Assembly: GCA_032988165.1 (NCBI GenBank)
Contig: JANTQF010000097.1
Coordinates: 49,592 to 113,591, forward strand
Direction of reading: 5' to 3'
Source: Emmonsiellopsis sp. PD_33
Taxonomy: Eukaryota; Ascomycota; Eurotiomycetes; Onygenales; Ajellomycetaceae
DNA length: 64,000 bases
Shown in pieces: positions 47,374 to 58,221 of this stretch. The position numbers and the translations under genes were made by a program. Every line of letters begins with the position of its first letter. The stretch's first letter is position 1. The notes beneath the pieces were generated by a model. It saw only the letters and a list, made by a program, of their open reading frames with translations. It was not told the DNA's origin and did not search any database.

Positions 47374-49763
47374 ATGGGTACTGTTTACCCTCCGAAGAAA
47401 AGCAGTGCGGAACTATCATCAACTGAAGGGGATACGACTCCAGATTCTACCACAAATCACAAGACAATTTTCATCCAAGAAACCAGAGTCGATAGTCGGG
47501 AGGACCTCGGGCTTGCATCAAACCCGAATGCGGGACGCCGATTCTGGTTCCAGCGCGGGAAAAGTTATGATCCAGAAGCAATCGCTACTCAGCCATCCGT
47601 ATTCGATGATCCTGAAACCGCAAAGCAACATCAGCCCCGTGACGATTGGGAGAATATTCATAGATTTGATCCGTCTGCAAGATGGACGTGGGGGGAGGAA
47701 GAAGTAAGATTTGCCATGATGGTGTTCCTGTCCATGTACTGACATCCAGAAGAAACTTATTCGCAAAATCGACTACAAAATTATGTTATGGGCTTGTGTC
47801 ATGTTTATGGCTTTGGAATTAGACAGGTCCAATCTTGGTAAGCATTTGACATTTGACAGAGATGCCAAAATACTAACTGTTTTGCAGGCCAAGCATTGGC
47901 TGATAATCTTCTCGACGATCTCCATATGACTACTAATGGTGAGAATTATGGCCATCCGTGGAGAGATTTAAGGTAGCCCAGCCTAACATGAGAACTACAG
48001 ACTACAATCTGGGCAACACTGTTTTTGGACTTTCATTCCTTTGCGCAGAGCTACCATCCCAACTTGTCAGCAAATGGGTTGGACCAGACAGATGGATTCC
48101 TGCCCAAATGATTCTATGGTCTATCGTTAGCGCAGCACAATTCTTCTTGTCAGGCCGCACGTCCTTCCTTGTGTGTCGATCGCTTCTCGCAATCTTGCAA
48201 GGCGGATTCATCCCTGATGTTAGTATCCAGTCACCCTCCTTCATACTTTCATAACTAATTTATGTAACGAAGATGGTCTTATATATGTCCTACTTCTATA
48301 AATCCCACGAACTTACCATACGCCTTGGATTTTGGTGGACAGCGATGAGCACCGCCGATATTCTCTCTGGCTTCTTGGCTTTTGGGATCCTTCGTCTACG
48401 AACTGTCACAGGAACAGCTGGCTGGCGTTGGTTATTTTTGATCGAGGTAGGTTATTGACTAGCTGTCCTCTGACATTTAAACCACTAATGAAAGTTTACC
48501 TAGGGGCTCTTCACACTGGTTTTTGGCATTCTTTCCATCGGACTTATGCCAGCATCCCCAACCCAAACTGCAAATTGGCTCCGAGGTAAAAAGGGATGGT
48601 TTACCGAACGGTATGTGGTCACCTTTACTTCCATTATTTGCCTTCAAACCCGATGGTTCTGATTATTGATGGGTCAATTATGCAGAGAGGAGGTCATTAT
48701 GGTCAATCGGGTTATTAGAGATGATCCAAGTAAAGGAAGTATGCACAATCGCCAGGCAATTACCCCCAAACTCCTGTGGAAGAGCTTGGGAGACTACGAT
48801 CTATGGCCACTATATCTATTGGGGTTGACCTTTCAAACTCCCCAGAGTAAGTGTACACAACGCTCAAATTGTCCAACTCAAAGACGGTGAAAGCTAACAA
48901 TGCTCTCCTTTTAGTAACCGTCCACAGGTACTTTACGTTAACACTCCGAAGACTCGGGTTCGACACATTCAAAACGAACCTTTTAGCGATTCCGCAAAGT
49001 GTATGCCAAACAAATCCCCAAACCCCAAACAAAATCTTTAAAATACTGACCAGCCCATTTAGGTCTTGCACATGATAACAATGATCGGAATTTCGTACAC
49101 GGCTGAAGTATTCCAATCCCTCACCATTCCAGCCGTGGTCGGTCAATTCTGGTGCCTTCCGTTCCTAGTATACATCTACGTCGCGGACATCAATAAGATC
49201 AACATATGGGCTGCATGGGCTGTTCTTACTCTCCTACTTGGATATCCTAACTGTACGCAGAACCTAATTATTATTATTTGGCAACCAAAATATTCACTAA
49301 CATTCGTTGCCAGCTCACGCCATTCAAGTCGGCTGGAACTCGCGCAACTCCAACTCCGTCCGAGCAAGAACCGTCTCTGCAGCGGTGTACAATATGTTTG
49401 TCCAAGCTTCTTCCATCATAGGGTCTAATATATATCGGCAAGGTGAGTTAGAATTGCTTTTCTTTCTGCGGTTTCTATATTAAACAACGGTCCCCCGCTC
49501 TTGAAAACAACAACGCATCTCTCTGAAAATCAATAACAATGTCTCCAGACGACGCGCCCCGCTACCGCCTCGGAAACCGTGTTTTAGTCTCCCTCAACGT
49601 CGTAAACATTTTCCTCTACGCGTTTACCAAGATATACTATGTTCTTCGAAACAAGTATAAGGAGAAGAAGTGGAATGCCTTGACGGAGGAAGAGAAGCAA
49701 CACTATTTGGAGAATACGACGGACCAGGGAAATAAGAGGTTGGATTTTAGGTTTTCTCATTAG
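47374..49763 (+). CDS. MFS anion:cation symporter, Dal5/allantoate permease family
   Basis: Plasma-membrane proton symporter family importing allantoate, vitamins, or (yeast Soa1) sulfonates. Eleven exons join in phase to 582 aa: 47374-47703, 47750-47837, 47888-47938, 48001-48218, 48273-48446, 48504-48610, 48686-48846, 48915-49000, 49063-49252, 49314-49442, 49549-49763. The N-terminus is a soluble tail. Family sequence includes KKLIRKIDYKIMLWACVMF, ALELDRSNLGQAL, GFIPDMVLYMSYFYKSHEL, RLGFWWTAMSTADILSGFLA, GWRWLFLIEGLFTLV, the fungal loop GWFTEREEVIMVNRV(I)RDDPSK, and a C-terminal DDAPRYRLGNRVLVSLN. About twelve membrane helices are expected. The tail is charged (NKYKEKKWNALTEEEKQHY). All splice sites are GT-AG. 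The substrate cannot be read from sequence; sulfonate is suggested by its neighbour. Confidence 0.88.
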
Positions 49764-50150
49764 GTGATCGTGAGGTTCCATGAAGGGGTGGGGGGACGTT
49801 GTGTAGAGTGCCGCTGGCGGGACGGTTTTGCTCCTTGATGTGGAGGTAGAAATATCTCGATTGTCTGGAGACTTAGGCATTGAGGTTTAGTGTTCATAAA
49901 GCTATAGATATATATAAGATTTACGAACATTTCACGATCCCGGAATTCAACTATCCCCCTGCGACCTGACCCCGGCCTTTCTGTCTTTCCAAACTGAGAA
50001 ATAACAATTAGGGTCAGACCGGTCACATGACTTCCCGCCAACCAGCGCAATTATTTTTTCCCCCGAGAAAAGAATCCGATACCCTCCAACAACAACAATA
50101 ACCTCCATAAACCTCCCTACCTCACCATACACCGGGACCTACACACAGAA

Positions 50151-51338
50151 ATGGCACCAACCCCCGCGCCCTCCCTTCCGAGTCTCCTCGAAGCAACCCT
50201 AGTCCTCTCCGACCAATTCATCTCCTCGCTCTCCCTCCCCACCCAACCCCAATCCGAACCCCCCACCACCACCAGCACATCCTCAGACTCCGCCCCCCTC
50301 CCCCTCCCCCTCCTCACAACCTCCGCCAACGCCCTAAAAGCCCAAACCACCAAACTCTCTCTCCTTGCCATAAACAGCCCCTTCACCCCCTCCGCCGTCA
50401 CCACAGTCCTAACCGCCGTCAACGAATCCATCCTCCCCTCCCTCGTCACCGCCGCCCTCCTCACGCTTCCGGCATCCTACACGACCGCGTTCCACGCGGA
50501 GGCGAAACTGTTGGTGAAGGATGTGTTGAGGGAGTTTGCTGGGTTGGTGGGGGTTGTGAAGGTTATTGCGAGGGAGCAGAATGGGAAGGGGAAAGGAGAC
50601 GTGAAGGCCGAGCAAAAGGAGATGGTCCTGGGCGCGACGGGCCGTGTGTGGAAAGCGTGTGATGAGCTGGTGACATTTGCGGGGGAGGGGGTTGTCGGGT
50701 TGGTTTCGCGGAAGGCGAGGATGTATCTTGAGCTTGTCAGGGATGGGATTCGGGAGTTGCAGGATTGGGATCCGGAGGAGGAGGAGGCGGGGGGGGATGG
50801 GGATGATGGATTCTTCGATGACGATGACGATGAAGATGAGGATGAAGAAGACGAAGACGATAACGAAAAAACAAAACCGACGCCGGAAATCCTCCACGCC
50901 GAAAAATCCCACATGCTCCGCCTCCTCACCCCGCTCGCGCAAATTTACCCAGCAATCATCTCGCAGCGGCTCAAAAAGACCTCCTCCGCTTTAACCACTT
51001 CTACACCCCTCTGCCCCTCTTCCGTCTCTCAATTGGACCGCCTCCTCCCTCACCTCCGCGAACTGCCCAACCTCCTAGACGAAGCCGCCGGCTCGCTGTA
51101 TGAACATGACCTAGACAATGCGGTGGAGTATACAATAAGGTTACGCAAGACGGCCTTTATGGCGGCAGAAGTCATGAGGGTCCCATTGAGTGGTGGAAGC
51201 AGCGGTGCGGGGGCAAAGGAGGGGGAGCAGGTGGGTAAGAATGGGGAGGAGAAAGTGGTAGAGGACAAGTTCCCGAAATGGGCGGATACGTGGAAGAATG
51301 TTGTTGAGGAGATTGCGAAGTCGAAGAAGGAGGGGTGA
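50151..51338 (+). CDS. GCIP/cyclin-D1-binding-protein-1-like protein
   Basis: Single-exon gene of 395 aa. An all-helical N-terminal domain (LSDQFISSLSL, NALKAQTTKLSLLAINSPFT, TALLTLPASY..., LLVKDVLREFAGLVGVVKVI) matches the pattern of the GCIP N-terminal family. A very acidic linker of about 25 residues (DGFFDDDDDEDEDEEDEDD) precedes a second helical block (LRLLTPLAQIYPAIISQRLK, LLDEAAGSLYEHDLDNAVEY). Animal members bind D-type cyclins; the fungal role is unknown. ATG at 50151 follows an untranslated leader. Strong strand bias (C-rich first third, G-rich middle) creates large false frames on the other strand. The family call is from overall pattern and moderately sure. Confidence 0.7.
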   Translation: MAPTPAPSLPSLLEATLVLSDQFISSLSLPTQPQSEPPTTTSTSSDSAPLPLPLLTTSANALKAQTTKLSLLAINSPFTPSAVTTVLTAVNESILPSLVTAALLTLPASYTTAFHAEAKLLVKDVLREFAGLVGVVKVIAREQNGKGKGDVKAEQKEMVLGATGRVWKACDELVTFAGEGVVGLVSRKARMYLELVRDGIRELQDWDPEEEEAGGDGDDGFFDDDDDEDEDEEDEDDNEKTKPTPEILHAEKSHMLRLLTPLAQIYPAIISQRLKKTSSALTTSTPLCPSSVSQLDRLLPHLRELPNLLDEAAGSLYEHDLDNAVEYTIRLRKTAFMAAEVMRVPLSGGSSGAGAKEGEQVGKNGEEKVVEDKFPKWADTWKNVVEEIAKSKKEG

Positions 51339-51925
51339 TGGGTATTTTTGTGAGGGTTGATTTATATTATGTGGGATGGGATTGGTTGGTAGGAGGGAAG
51401 GTTAAGATTCTTGTATACCATGATGCTCTGCATATGAACTATATACCACACTGTTGAGACTTGTGTGTACATAGTTTCTAGGGAAAGTGGTTAAACATCC
51501 TCTCGAATGGCAGCAAGCCAACGAAAAAAAATTTTCTCAGAAGAACCGACTGAAAGCTCCAAAGCTATCTATCTCATAAATCTAAACGTATTATATTATT
51601 ATACAGACAAGATTATAAAAAGTAAATGAAACAGTTTAAATGTCGGAAGAAATATAGAAACGAAAAGAGGAATAGAAAGAGAGAGGATCCCTAATCACGA
51701 ATCAAGGCAATAGGGGAGGAAGCAAGGAGAAGGATATAATAAAAGCGAAGGGAGACGCAGAAAGAAAAAAGAAAAGAAAAATCGCTCCACGCTCTAGTTA
51801 AACTTTCGTGGGCAGGTATTGTAAGAAAAAGAAAATTACAAAAGTAGATATATGAGCACAAATAAGAGAGGGAAAAAGAGAGAGACAGACAGGCGACCCC
51901 GCTCTACCCTCCAATATGAATATAG
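51339..51925. other. Intergenic between convergent genes
   Basis: About 590 bp, purine-rich, holding the 3' ends of the GCIP-like and LRR genes. No gene seen. Confidence 0.5.
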
Positions 51926-54900
51926 TCAATCCTCCTCGACCTCCCACTCCCTCAACTCCTCCGCCGTAATCCGATTCTTCAACCACTCCAACACAGCCTC
52001 GGTTCCCTTCGACACAACCTGCCATCTCGGAACCCGGAAGCTATTACCTGCAACATCCAACCTGCGCAAGCACGTCCCGCGATTTCCAGTTCCCTCAGTG
52101 CCCAAAAGACCAAGTCTGGGTGGTAACGAGGAGATGTTGTTATTGCTCACATCGAGGACTTGCAGGCCCTGTACGGCGTCGAATTCCAGGCTTTCGATCT
52201 GGTTGTCGGCTACTAAGAACGTGATGAGGTTTGGATAGCTGTAGCGGATGAATGGGAGAGAGCCGGTGAGTCGATTGTTTGAGATGTCAAGGAAGGTGAG
52301 GGAGGGTGCGGAGAGGTTGGCTTGGAGAGGTTCCAGGCTCGTCAGACCGGTTGAGCTGAGAGTGAGGTTTTGTAAATTGGGGAGAGCAAAAGGTGCGGTG
52401 ATCAGCTCTGTGGTTTCCAGGGGGTTATTTGATAGGTCCAGATCTGTCAGCGAGTGAGCCACGAGAGAGAGGCCCGGTACTGGGAGTCTAAAGAAACGGT
52501 TGTGGTGTAGGTAGAGGCATTTGATGCCTGTTGACGATGCGATGAGTGGCTCCAGGTCTTCGGGGACCAAGTCGGCCAAGTCCGTGGATGATCGATCGAG
52601 AACGCCCCCCGACTTGACGCGCCATGAGCTGGGAGGAGTCGGGCTCTCCGGTGCCAATGTAAATTCTGTTTGCACAGACCCGTCCTCTTCCTCGGCCTCA
52701 TGTATCTCGGGCTCGCACCGAAGACGGAGTTCCCTTTTTAATTCGTCCGTATCCATTGTTAGAAATTTGCGTTCCCGAAGAGGGTTATTCGCGATATGAA
52801 AAGACGTCAAGCTATCCATCAACGCAAGCTTCTCGTCTAGCGTTGTGATATTATTGCCTGTAAAATCGACGACTTTGAGATTCTCCAGGTCAAGAAACCC
52901 TTCGGGAATGACAGACAAGTCGTTATCCTCCGCAGTTAGAGTAAGGAGGGATTTCCAGGTAGCAATGTTTGGAAGCGTTTTGATACGATTTGCATCTATC
53001 GATAACTGCTGCAGGCCCGGCAGGTCCAGATTCGCGGCAGCGGAAAGTTTTTCCAACGAGTTCCCAGCCACATTCAGAGTCTGTAATGAGTTTAATCGGG
53101 TAACGGAAGAAGGAATAAGGTCTCCCTGCAGTCGATTTTTCTGGGCGTTGATATCCACAAGTGGAAGCCCGCTAAGAGCCTCGAAGGGCAGCGAAGTCAA
53201 GTGATTTTCGGCAACATTAAGAGCACGTAGGGAGTTGAGACTAGCTAGTGAATCCGGAAGTTCGGTCAGACCATTACCATGTAGGTCCAACACCTCTAGC
53301 ATGGAAAGAGAGCCGATACTAGGAGTCAGGCCACCCTGAATATTGTTATTCGCTATTTTCAAGTCAGTAAGATGTGTAATTTCCGTGATGATATCGAAAG
53401 ATTCTGCATCCAATTGATTATGCGAAAGATTTAGAGAACGCAGTCGCTGCAATCTCCGCAGACCCCTAGGGAGGGTGGTGAGGACGTTGCCATGAAGATC
53501 AAGAACCTCGAGTCCTCCAAATTGGCATCCCTTAGTGTCCTCATCCATCTCCAGGGTATTAAAATCAACATCAGGAAATATAGTGTCTGACAACGACTCA
53601 AATTCATTATCTGCTGCGATAAATTTGATAAGATCCACACTTTCGTACCAATCGCCTTCGCTTTCGGGATCAAAGTCATACATGGTCATCACCTCATCAG
53701 GAATCTCTTTCAATCCCATGGCAGCGATATTTAGGTGACCCGATGTCCGCGCCGCGCTAGCTCTGTTTTTCAGCACTCGTTTATTGGGTTCGATTTTGGA
53801 CAATTGGCCAAAAGGATCCTGGGGTTCAGCAGCGTCTATTGGCTCGGAGACGCCATTGTTGGCGGAGTTCTCTCGTGCGGCCTTTTTGGCAGCTTTGGCT
53901 TTCGCGATGCTTTCCCGAAGCGCGCTCGAAGACTTTGACGGTTTCTTGGTTTCCGGTTCTTTCGCGGGTAACTCTGACGGATTGCCATCCGATGTAACTG
54001 ACGTTCGGGACGACACCTTTGAGGCGGTAGACGTTGGGGAGGTGACATTGGACGAAATTGCTGAGGAAGGCTTCCGAGTCTTTGCAACAGATGGTCGGGG
54101 AGGCTTTTTAAATTCTTGATTTTCATTGCTAGGTTGTTCTCCAAATGCGTTGCTGAGTGATGGCCGCGATTTGGTAGGTCGGAGAGTCATACTCTTACTA
54201 CCTCCATAGAAGGAGGTTCGTGGAGAGGCAACCGTACTCTTCGAGTCTTGTTTTGATAACGATGCAATTTTAGAGGAGTTATTACTCTGTCCCGAAGTAA
54301 TAGCCCCGCCATTCAAGGAGGGTCGGCTTGAGGAATCTTTATACATAGAGACTGATCGCTTTACGAATGAGGGTTGCGGCATGCTCGAGGTAGTAGATGT
54401 CCGTGGCGCAGATACATTGCGTACCGAAGAAGAGAACTGTGGAATGGAGTTGCTTGTGTTTTCTTGTCGAGAAGAGGGCCGTGAGTTGTGGTTCATTGCA
54501 GATGCCGGGCGGGAGGGCGGTCCCATTGGACTTTCGGCAGCAAAAAAGGTCGACTTGCGCTTGCTAGGGGAGGGAGATGAAGGGATTTGTGCTATGGTTT
54601 CAATTGTCCGATCAGACAGTGACGGTCTTGGTGCTTTGTTGGTGTTGGGAGTATATATGCTTGTTCTGTCGCTTCTACTTTCGTGGTCGTCTTCCTCATC
54701 GTCCTCCGCAACGGCATCCGCCGCATTCAAAGTCCATTTCTGCACACTCTCGTTTAGTCCATAGGAAGGCTCCCGGACCTTAGTTTGCGATTGCAACGGA
54801 GCATATGGCTTCTTAAAAACGTCCTCTGACGGCCTCCGTAACCGTTCGATGTTCAGCCCCCGGTCCGCCAGGAGTCTTTCTCTAGATGGCGACGGGCGAA

Positions 54901-54991
54901 GAGATTTGGAGGCAGAATTTGTAGGCAGGGGGAGCCTAGACATGGGGCGTGGGATGCCACTGGGGCGGGTGGGAGTTGAGGGTTGGTCCAT
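51926..54991 (-). CDS. Leucine-rich-repeat protein with long disordered N-terminus
   Basis: Intronless, 1021 aa from the first true ATG (MDQPSTPTRPSGIPRPMSRL); the open frame extends 16 codons further 5' only via GTG. Residues 1-~400 are Ser/Pro/Arg-rich and disordered with an Ala/Lys helix (RESIAKAKAAKKAARENS). From ~415 about 20 leucine-rich repeats follow in two blocks, such as LEVLDLHGNVLTTLPRGLRR, LRSLNLSHNQLDAESF, LEVLDLHGNGLTELPDSLAS and LQVLDVSNNNISSLPPRLG, separated by an acidic insert (~residues 770-830). The tail is EVEED. The repeat type resembles LRRC40 and Sog2-like fungal proteins, probably a scaffold for polarity or phosphatase signalling (inference). It is transcribed divergently from the gene at 55997. 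Confidence 0.85.
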   Translation of the reverse strand: MDQPSTPTRPSGIPRPMSRLPLPTNSASKSLRPSPSRERLLADRGLNIERLRRPSEDVFKKPYAPLQSQTKVREPSYGLNESVQKWTLNAADAVAEDDEEDDHESRSDRTSIYTPNTNKAPRPSLSDRTIETIAQIPSSPSPSKRKSTFFAAESPMGPPSRPASAMNHNSRPSSRQENTSNSIPQFSSSVRNVSAPRTSTTSSMPQPSFVKRSVSMYKDSSSRPSLNGGAITSGQSNNSSKIASLSKQDSKSTVASPRTSFYGGSKSMTLRPTKSRPSLSNAFGEQPSNENQEFKKPPRPSVAKTRKPSSAISSNVTSPTSTASKVSSRTSVTSDGNPSELPAKEPETKKPSKSSSALRESIAKAKAAKKAARENSANNGVSEPIDAAEPQDPFGQLSKIEPNKRVLKNRASAARTSGHLNIAAMGLKEIPDEVMTMYDFDPESEGDWYESVDLIKFIAADNEFESLSDTIFPDVDFNTLEMDEDTKGCQFGGLEVLDLHGNVLTTLPRGLRRLQRLRSLNLSHNQLDAESFDIITEITHLTDLKIANNNIQGGLTPSIGSLSMLEVLDLHGNGLTELPDSLASLNSLRALNVAENHLTSLPFEALSGLPLVDINAQKNRLQGDLIPSSVTRLNSLQTLNVAGNSLEKLSAAANLDLPGLQQLSIDANRIKTLPNIATWKSLLTLTAEDNDLSVIPEGFLDLENLKVVDFTGNNITTLDEKLALMDSLTSFHIANNPLRERKFLTMDTDELKRELRLRCEPEIHEAEEEDGSVQTEFTLAPESPTPPSSWRVKSGGVLDRSSTDLADLVPEDLEPLIASSTGIKCLYLHHNRFFRLPVPGLSLVAHSLTDLDLSNNPLETTELITAPFALPNLQNLTLSSTGLTSLEPLQANLSAPSLTFLDISNNRLTGSLPFIRYSYPNLITFLVADNQIESLEFDAVQGLQVLDVSNNNISSLPPRLGLLGTEGTGNRGTCLRRLDVAGNSFRVPRWQVVSKGTEAVLEWLKNRITAEELREWEVEED

Positions 54992-55996
54992 GGTTGGGGA
55001 CGGCTGAGGGAACCAGGGGTAGGGCTGTTGGGTGTTCACAGTTCGGGGCGTGGGGTGGAAAAGCAGCTGCAGTTAAGGTTTAGCCAAAGAGAAGAGACAT
55101 AGCAGAGCGTATATGCATAGGCCTGCAGTCAATTGGAGTTGGATGGAGGGTACAGGCAGATGGACCACGCATCTCAAGCTGCTGCTCTTTGTCGTCGTCG
55201 TCGTTGAAGTCTGGGATGAAGAAGATCGAGCTCTCCCTGGCGCTTTTTGCTGCGGACAGGGGTCGCTGTTTTGACTTTCCCCTTTTCGGCCCAAGCGCAA
55301 TCGGGCAATGTTTCTCCGGCCCGGCCCAGTCTAGCCGGTTCAGGGCTAGCGTCGATCGTCCGTCTCAAACACGCTAAGCCCGATTGGAAACGACAGCCCC
55401 CGCACGTGACATGAGGCTGGTGACGCCAAGCCTCCCAACCTCCTCTTTTCCGCTTTGGGTCTCCTCGACGACGCTTCATCGTCTGCGCATTCGGGCGACA
55501 CGTCTGCGTATATTTACCCGCCTCCATCTCGCCCCATCCCAGCTTCGCGTTCTTCTTTCTTCTTCATCCCTGTGTCATCCCTCTCCTCGCTGCGGTCTTG
55601 TCCCTCTCTCTTCTCCGCTCAATGACTCGTGGTCTTGGTCTCGCCTGTTGACTCGCTCAAGTGGGTCTCTGCCCTCCGTTGCCTCCACAACAATCGATAT
55701 CAGTTATCCAGCACCACAATTAGCCCGCCGCCCTGGGGTCCCCAGAACTCGCCCGCTTGACGAGTCTACCCCGACCATTTCTATATATCTTAAACCGCTA
55801 TCGATAGCCTTAGCCTTCAGCATCGAGGCGTTTCGAGTCCTTTGTCAAAACAGATATCTTGTCAGAGGATCCCATCCCTCGATTTGCTGCATAGACATTG
55901 CAGACCAACTGTGTCGCGCGCAAGCTCATCATCTTTCACCGCCGCACCAACTCTTGAAATCTTTTCGACCAGACTCGCCCGCCACCTCACCCTAGT
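54992..55996. promoter_or_regulatory. Divergent intergenic region, includes probable 5' leader of the coiled-coil gene
   Basis: 1 kb between start codons. A plus-strand open frame (55384-55995) runs right up to the next gene's ATG, but its Ser/Leu/Arg composition and lack of motif suggest a pyrimidine-rich untranslated leader. Confidence 0.45.
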
Positions 55997-57493
55997 ATGT
56001 CGAGTAAAGACAGTGAAGAGAGGTCTTCTCAAAGCTCGTTGGGACCGCCTGCCGAAATCAAGATCCCAAGCACACCCATTCCCTCCAGAGCGTCTCTGTC
56101 GGCATCGCCAAATCGACCAGCCATGGAGCAAAGTGCCGCTAGTGCTGCTAATAAACCGTCATTACGTTCATCGGCGCTTCCCGCTTCCTCCTCTGAGATG
56201 ACACCCCCACCATCCTCACAGCAACCGCTACATGCTGCGACTCCGTTCCGCCGTTCCCGCTCGCACTCCAACTCGTTCCTTGCATCACCACCGGCCACGA
56301 TCGACCAAACTCTATGTGTCGCCTATGGCGCGTCCGAAGACCTACCCACCCCAAGAGATATCGAGGAAGCAGATGAGACGCGGCTCCGAAAAATGGCCAT
56401 GGACCTGCTCGTTTTCGCCAAGGAATTCCGCATGTCCGCTGCCCATTTCAAACTCCAACATAGCCTCCTATCTCTCACGAGCAGTGAAGCAGTCAAGAGG
56501 GCCGAGGTAGAGCAGCAACTAGCAAGACGGGAAGTTGAGATTCTACAAAGTGTAGAATATCGACACCGACGTGGCCTCAGTTTGGAAAAATCCCCTCAGC
56601 TCTCTCCCAATACTCAACAATCGGATGCTACCTCAAAGCGAATGAAAGAACTCGAAGATGCAAACTTCACGCTCGAGCGCCGCCTTCGTCGAGCCAAGAG
56701 AGTTATCGAGGAAGAAAACGACAAGTACGAACTCCTTGCGGAAGAAAACAGCCGTCTCAAGAAGCGTATCCGCGAGAACCGTGAACACTTCACCCTCATG
56801 ATGGACCATGGGTCTTTGTCGTCGAGTCCTCAAACCGAATTTCTTACCCCGCAACGAAAGACTACCACCACCCGCTATCCCGATAGCGCTCGTTCTCACA
56901 TGAGCAGAGTTGGGAGCCAGGATCCGATTGCCGCTCTACTAGCTGCTGGTCAAGTGCTGCATACAGAAAATGCCAGCGTGCATTCAACGCCTCAACGAAA
57001 CCGCGACATTAATAAACACCACCAAGGGCACTCCCGCGGCACCCACTCTTTGTCCTCGTTGCCAATTACACCATCGCGTTCCAGAGCCACCGAATCACAG
57101 GGCCATTTCTTTACCCCCATTAACAAGCGCACCCCTGATTCGCGTCACCAGCGCTCACACCGCGAGGAGCGTGACCGTCATGATCGGGACAGTACTCTGT
57201 CTGCGTCTGATGAAGAAGCGCTCACTAATGAAGATATCCCCGCATCTCAAGCCAGCTCCCTAGCCACCAGTATGCTCCGTCGCTATCCTACCAGCAGCCA
57301 AGAGAATTCAATGTCTTCCAATATTGGAAAGTCAAGTTCGATCCTGCAAAGCAAACTCTTTGGACAGGTGAAGAAGGCCGGCGTCGAACGACCAAGTGAG
57401 AGTTTGAAGCGGAAATCCGGATACAACGATAAGGAGATGGCGGCTAAGAAGATGCGGATTGGGGAAGCCCTAGGACTGGGCATTCAATCCTGA
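55997..57493 (+). CDS. Coiled-coil protein of unknown function
   Basis: Intronless, 498 aa, starting MSSKDSEERSSQ. The first ~110 residues are Ser/Pro-rich and disordered, with FRRSRSHSNSF as a possible basophilic kinase target. From ~120 a helical domain begins (ADETRLRKMAMDLLVFAKEF, HFKLQHSLLSLTSSEAV) and runs into a coiled coil at ~165-270 (VEQQLARREVEILQSVEYRH, LEDANFTLERRLRRAKRVIE, LLAEENSRLKKRIRENREHF). The C-terminus carries His/Arg-rich and Ser-rich stretches and a basic nuclear-localisation-like segment (LKRKSGYNDKEMAAKKMRIG). Nuclear location is inferred. I recognise the general fungal protein style but no named family. Confidence 0.8.
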   Translation: MSSKDSEERSSQSSLGPPAEIKIPSTPIPSRASLSASPNRPAMEQSAASAANKPSLRSSALPASSSEMTPPPSSQQPLHAATPFRRSRSHSNSFLASPPATIDQTLCVAYGASEDLPTPRDIEEADETRLRKMAMDLLVFAKEFRMSAAHFKLQHSLLSLTSSEAVKRAEVEQQLARREVEILQSVEYRHRRGLSLEKSPQLSPNTQQSDATSKRMKELEDANFTLERRLRRAKRVIEEENDKYELLAEENSRLKKRIRENREHFTLMMDHGSLSSSPQTEFLTPQRKTTTTRYPDSARSHMSRVGSQDPIAALLAAGQVLHTENASVHSTPQRNRDINKHHQGHSRGTHSLSSLPITPSRSRATESQGHFFTPINKRTPDSRHQRSHREERDRHDRDSTLSASDEEALTNEDIPASQASSLATSMLRRYPTSSQENSMSSNIGKSSSILQSKLFGQVKKAGVERPSESLKRKSGYNDKEMAAKKMRIGEALGLGIQS

Positions 57494-58221
57494 CCACGAC
57501 TTCGATTTCTATTCCCATGTTTCTCCTACATGTATTGTGACTAGTTTCCTTTGTTCAGACTGATGTTTTTGGTATTCCCTTTGTGATATCTTGGTGTGCT
57601 ACTATTTCCCACGATTGATGATGCTCCTGATGTTTATGCCTGCAATGTGATTTACGACTGGACTTGGTGGGATCTGGCCGCGCTTAATGTTTTTGGGACA
57701 TGGGGTGTATTTTCATTCATGGGGGTTTCTTTTGTTCTTCCTTGGTCTGTTGGATGGCTTGCAGCCGTTGTTAATATGCGAGAATGATTTTGGCAAACGG
57801 GATAAGAAATGTAGTAGTATTGCAATGTCAGTTCATTGTCTGTTGATCTCAGCCGAGATGTCTGTTCTGCCCTCCTCAGGTAGCAGAGCCACGCCGTAGG
57901 AAACAGAGATTCCACACACACTTTTGCGTACAGCAGCTCCTCATATCTACCCCATCGGCAGCAACAACACACCGTATCCCACCGTATAAATAAATTCCTC
58001 TGCCAAAAAGCCGTGTCCGGCGTGTTGTGTCGAGGCGGAGGCTGATTGCCCGATTAGGCAAGCGATAGGGCTTGTGGCTGCTAAGCGAGAATGCGGCTCT
58101 GCGTGGCGGCACACCAAAAAAGTTCCCACCCAAAAGATCTCTGTCTCCCCGAACAGCGAACGTCGAGACACGACCAGCAACACCAACTCCGGCCTCGACA
58201 CCTTGGTCCCCATCAATCACA
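57494..58221. promoter_or_regulatory. Promoter region of eL13 gene
   Basis: 728 bp; a TATA-like gtataaataaa lies at ~57982. Weak coding potential on both strands; no gene called. Confidence 0.4.

Noticed and set aside
50409..50942. Long minus-strand frames opposite the GCIP-like gene
   Set aside because: Phe/Val and Ser homopolymers mirror the acidic stretch and C-rich strand of the real gene; shadows.
55384..55995. 203-codon plus-strand open frame upstream of the coiled-coil gene
   Set aside because: Ends at the next gene's start, composition is that of a pyrimidine-rich leader, no domain, no splice link in phase.
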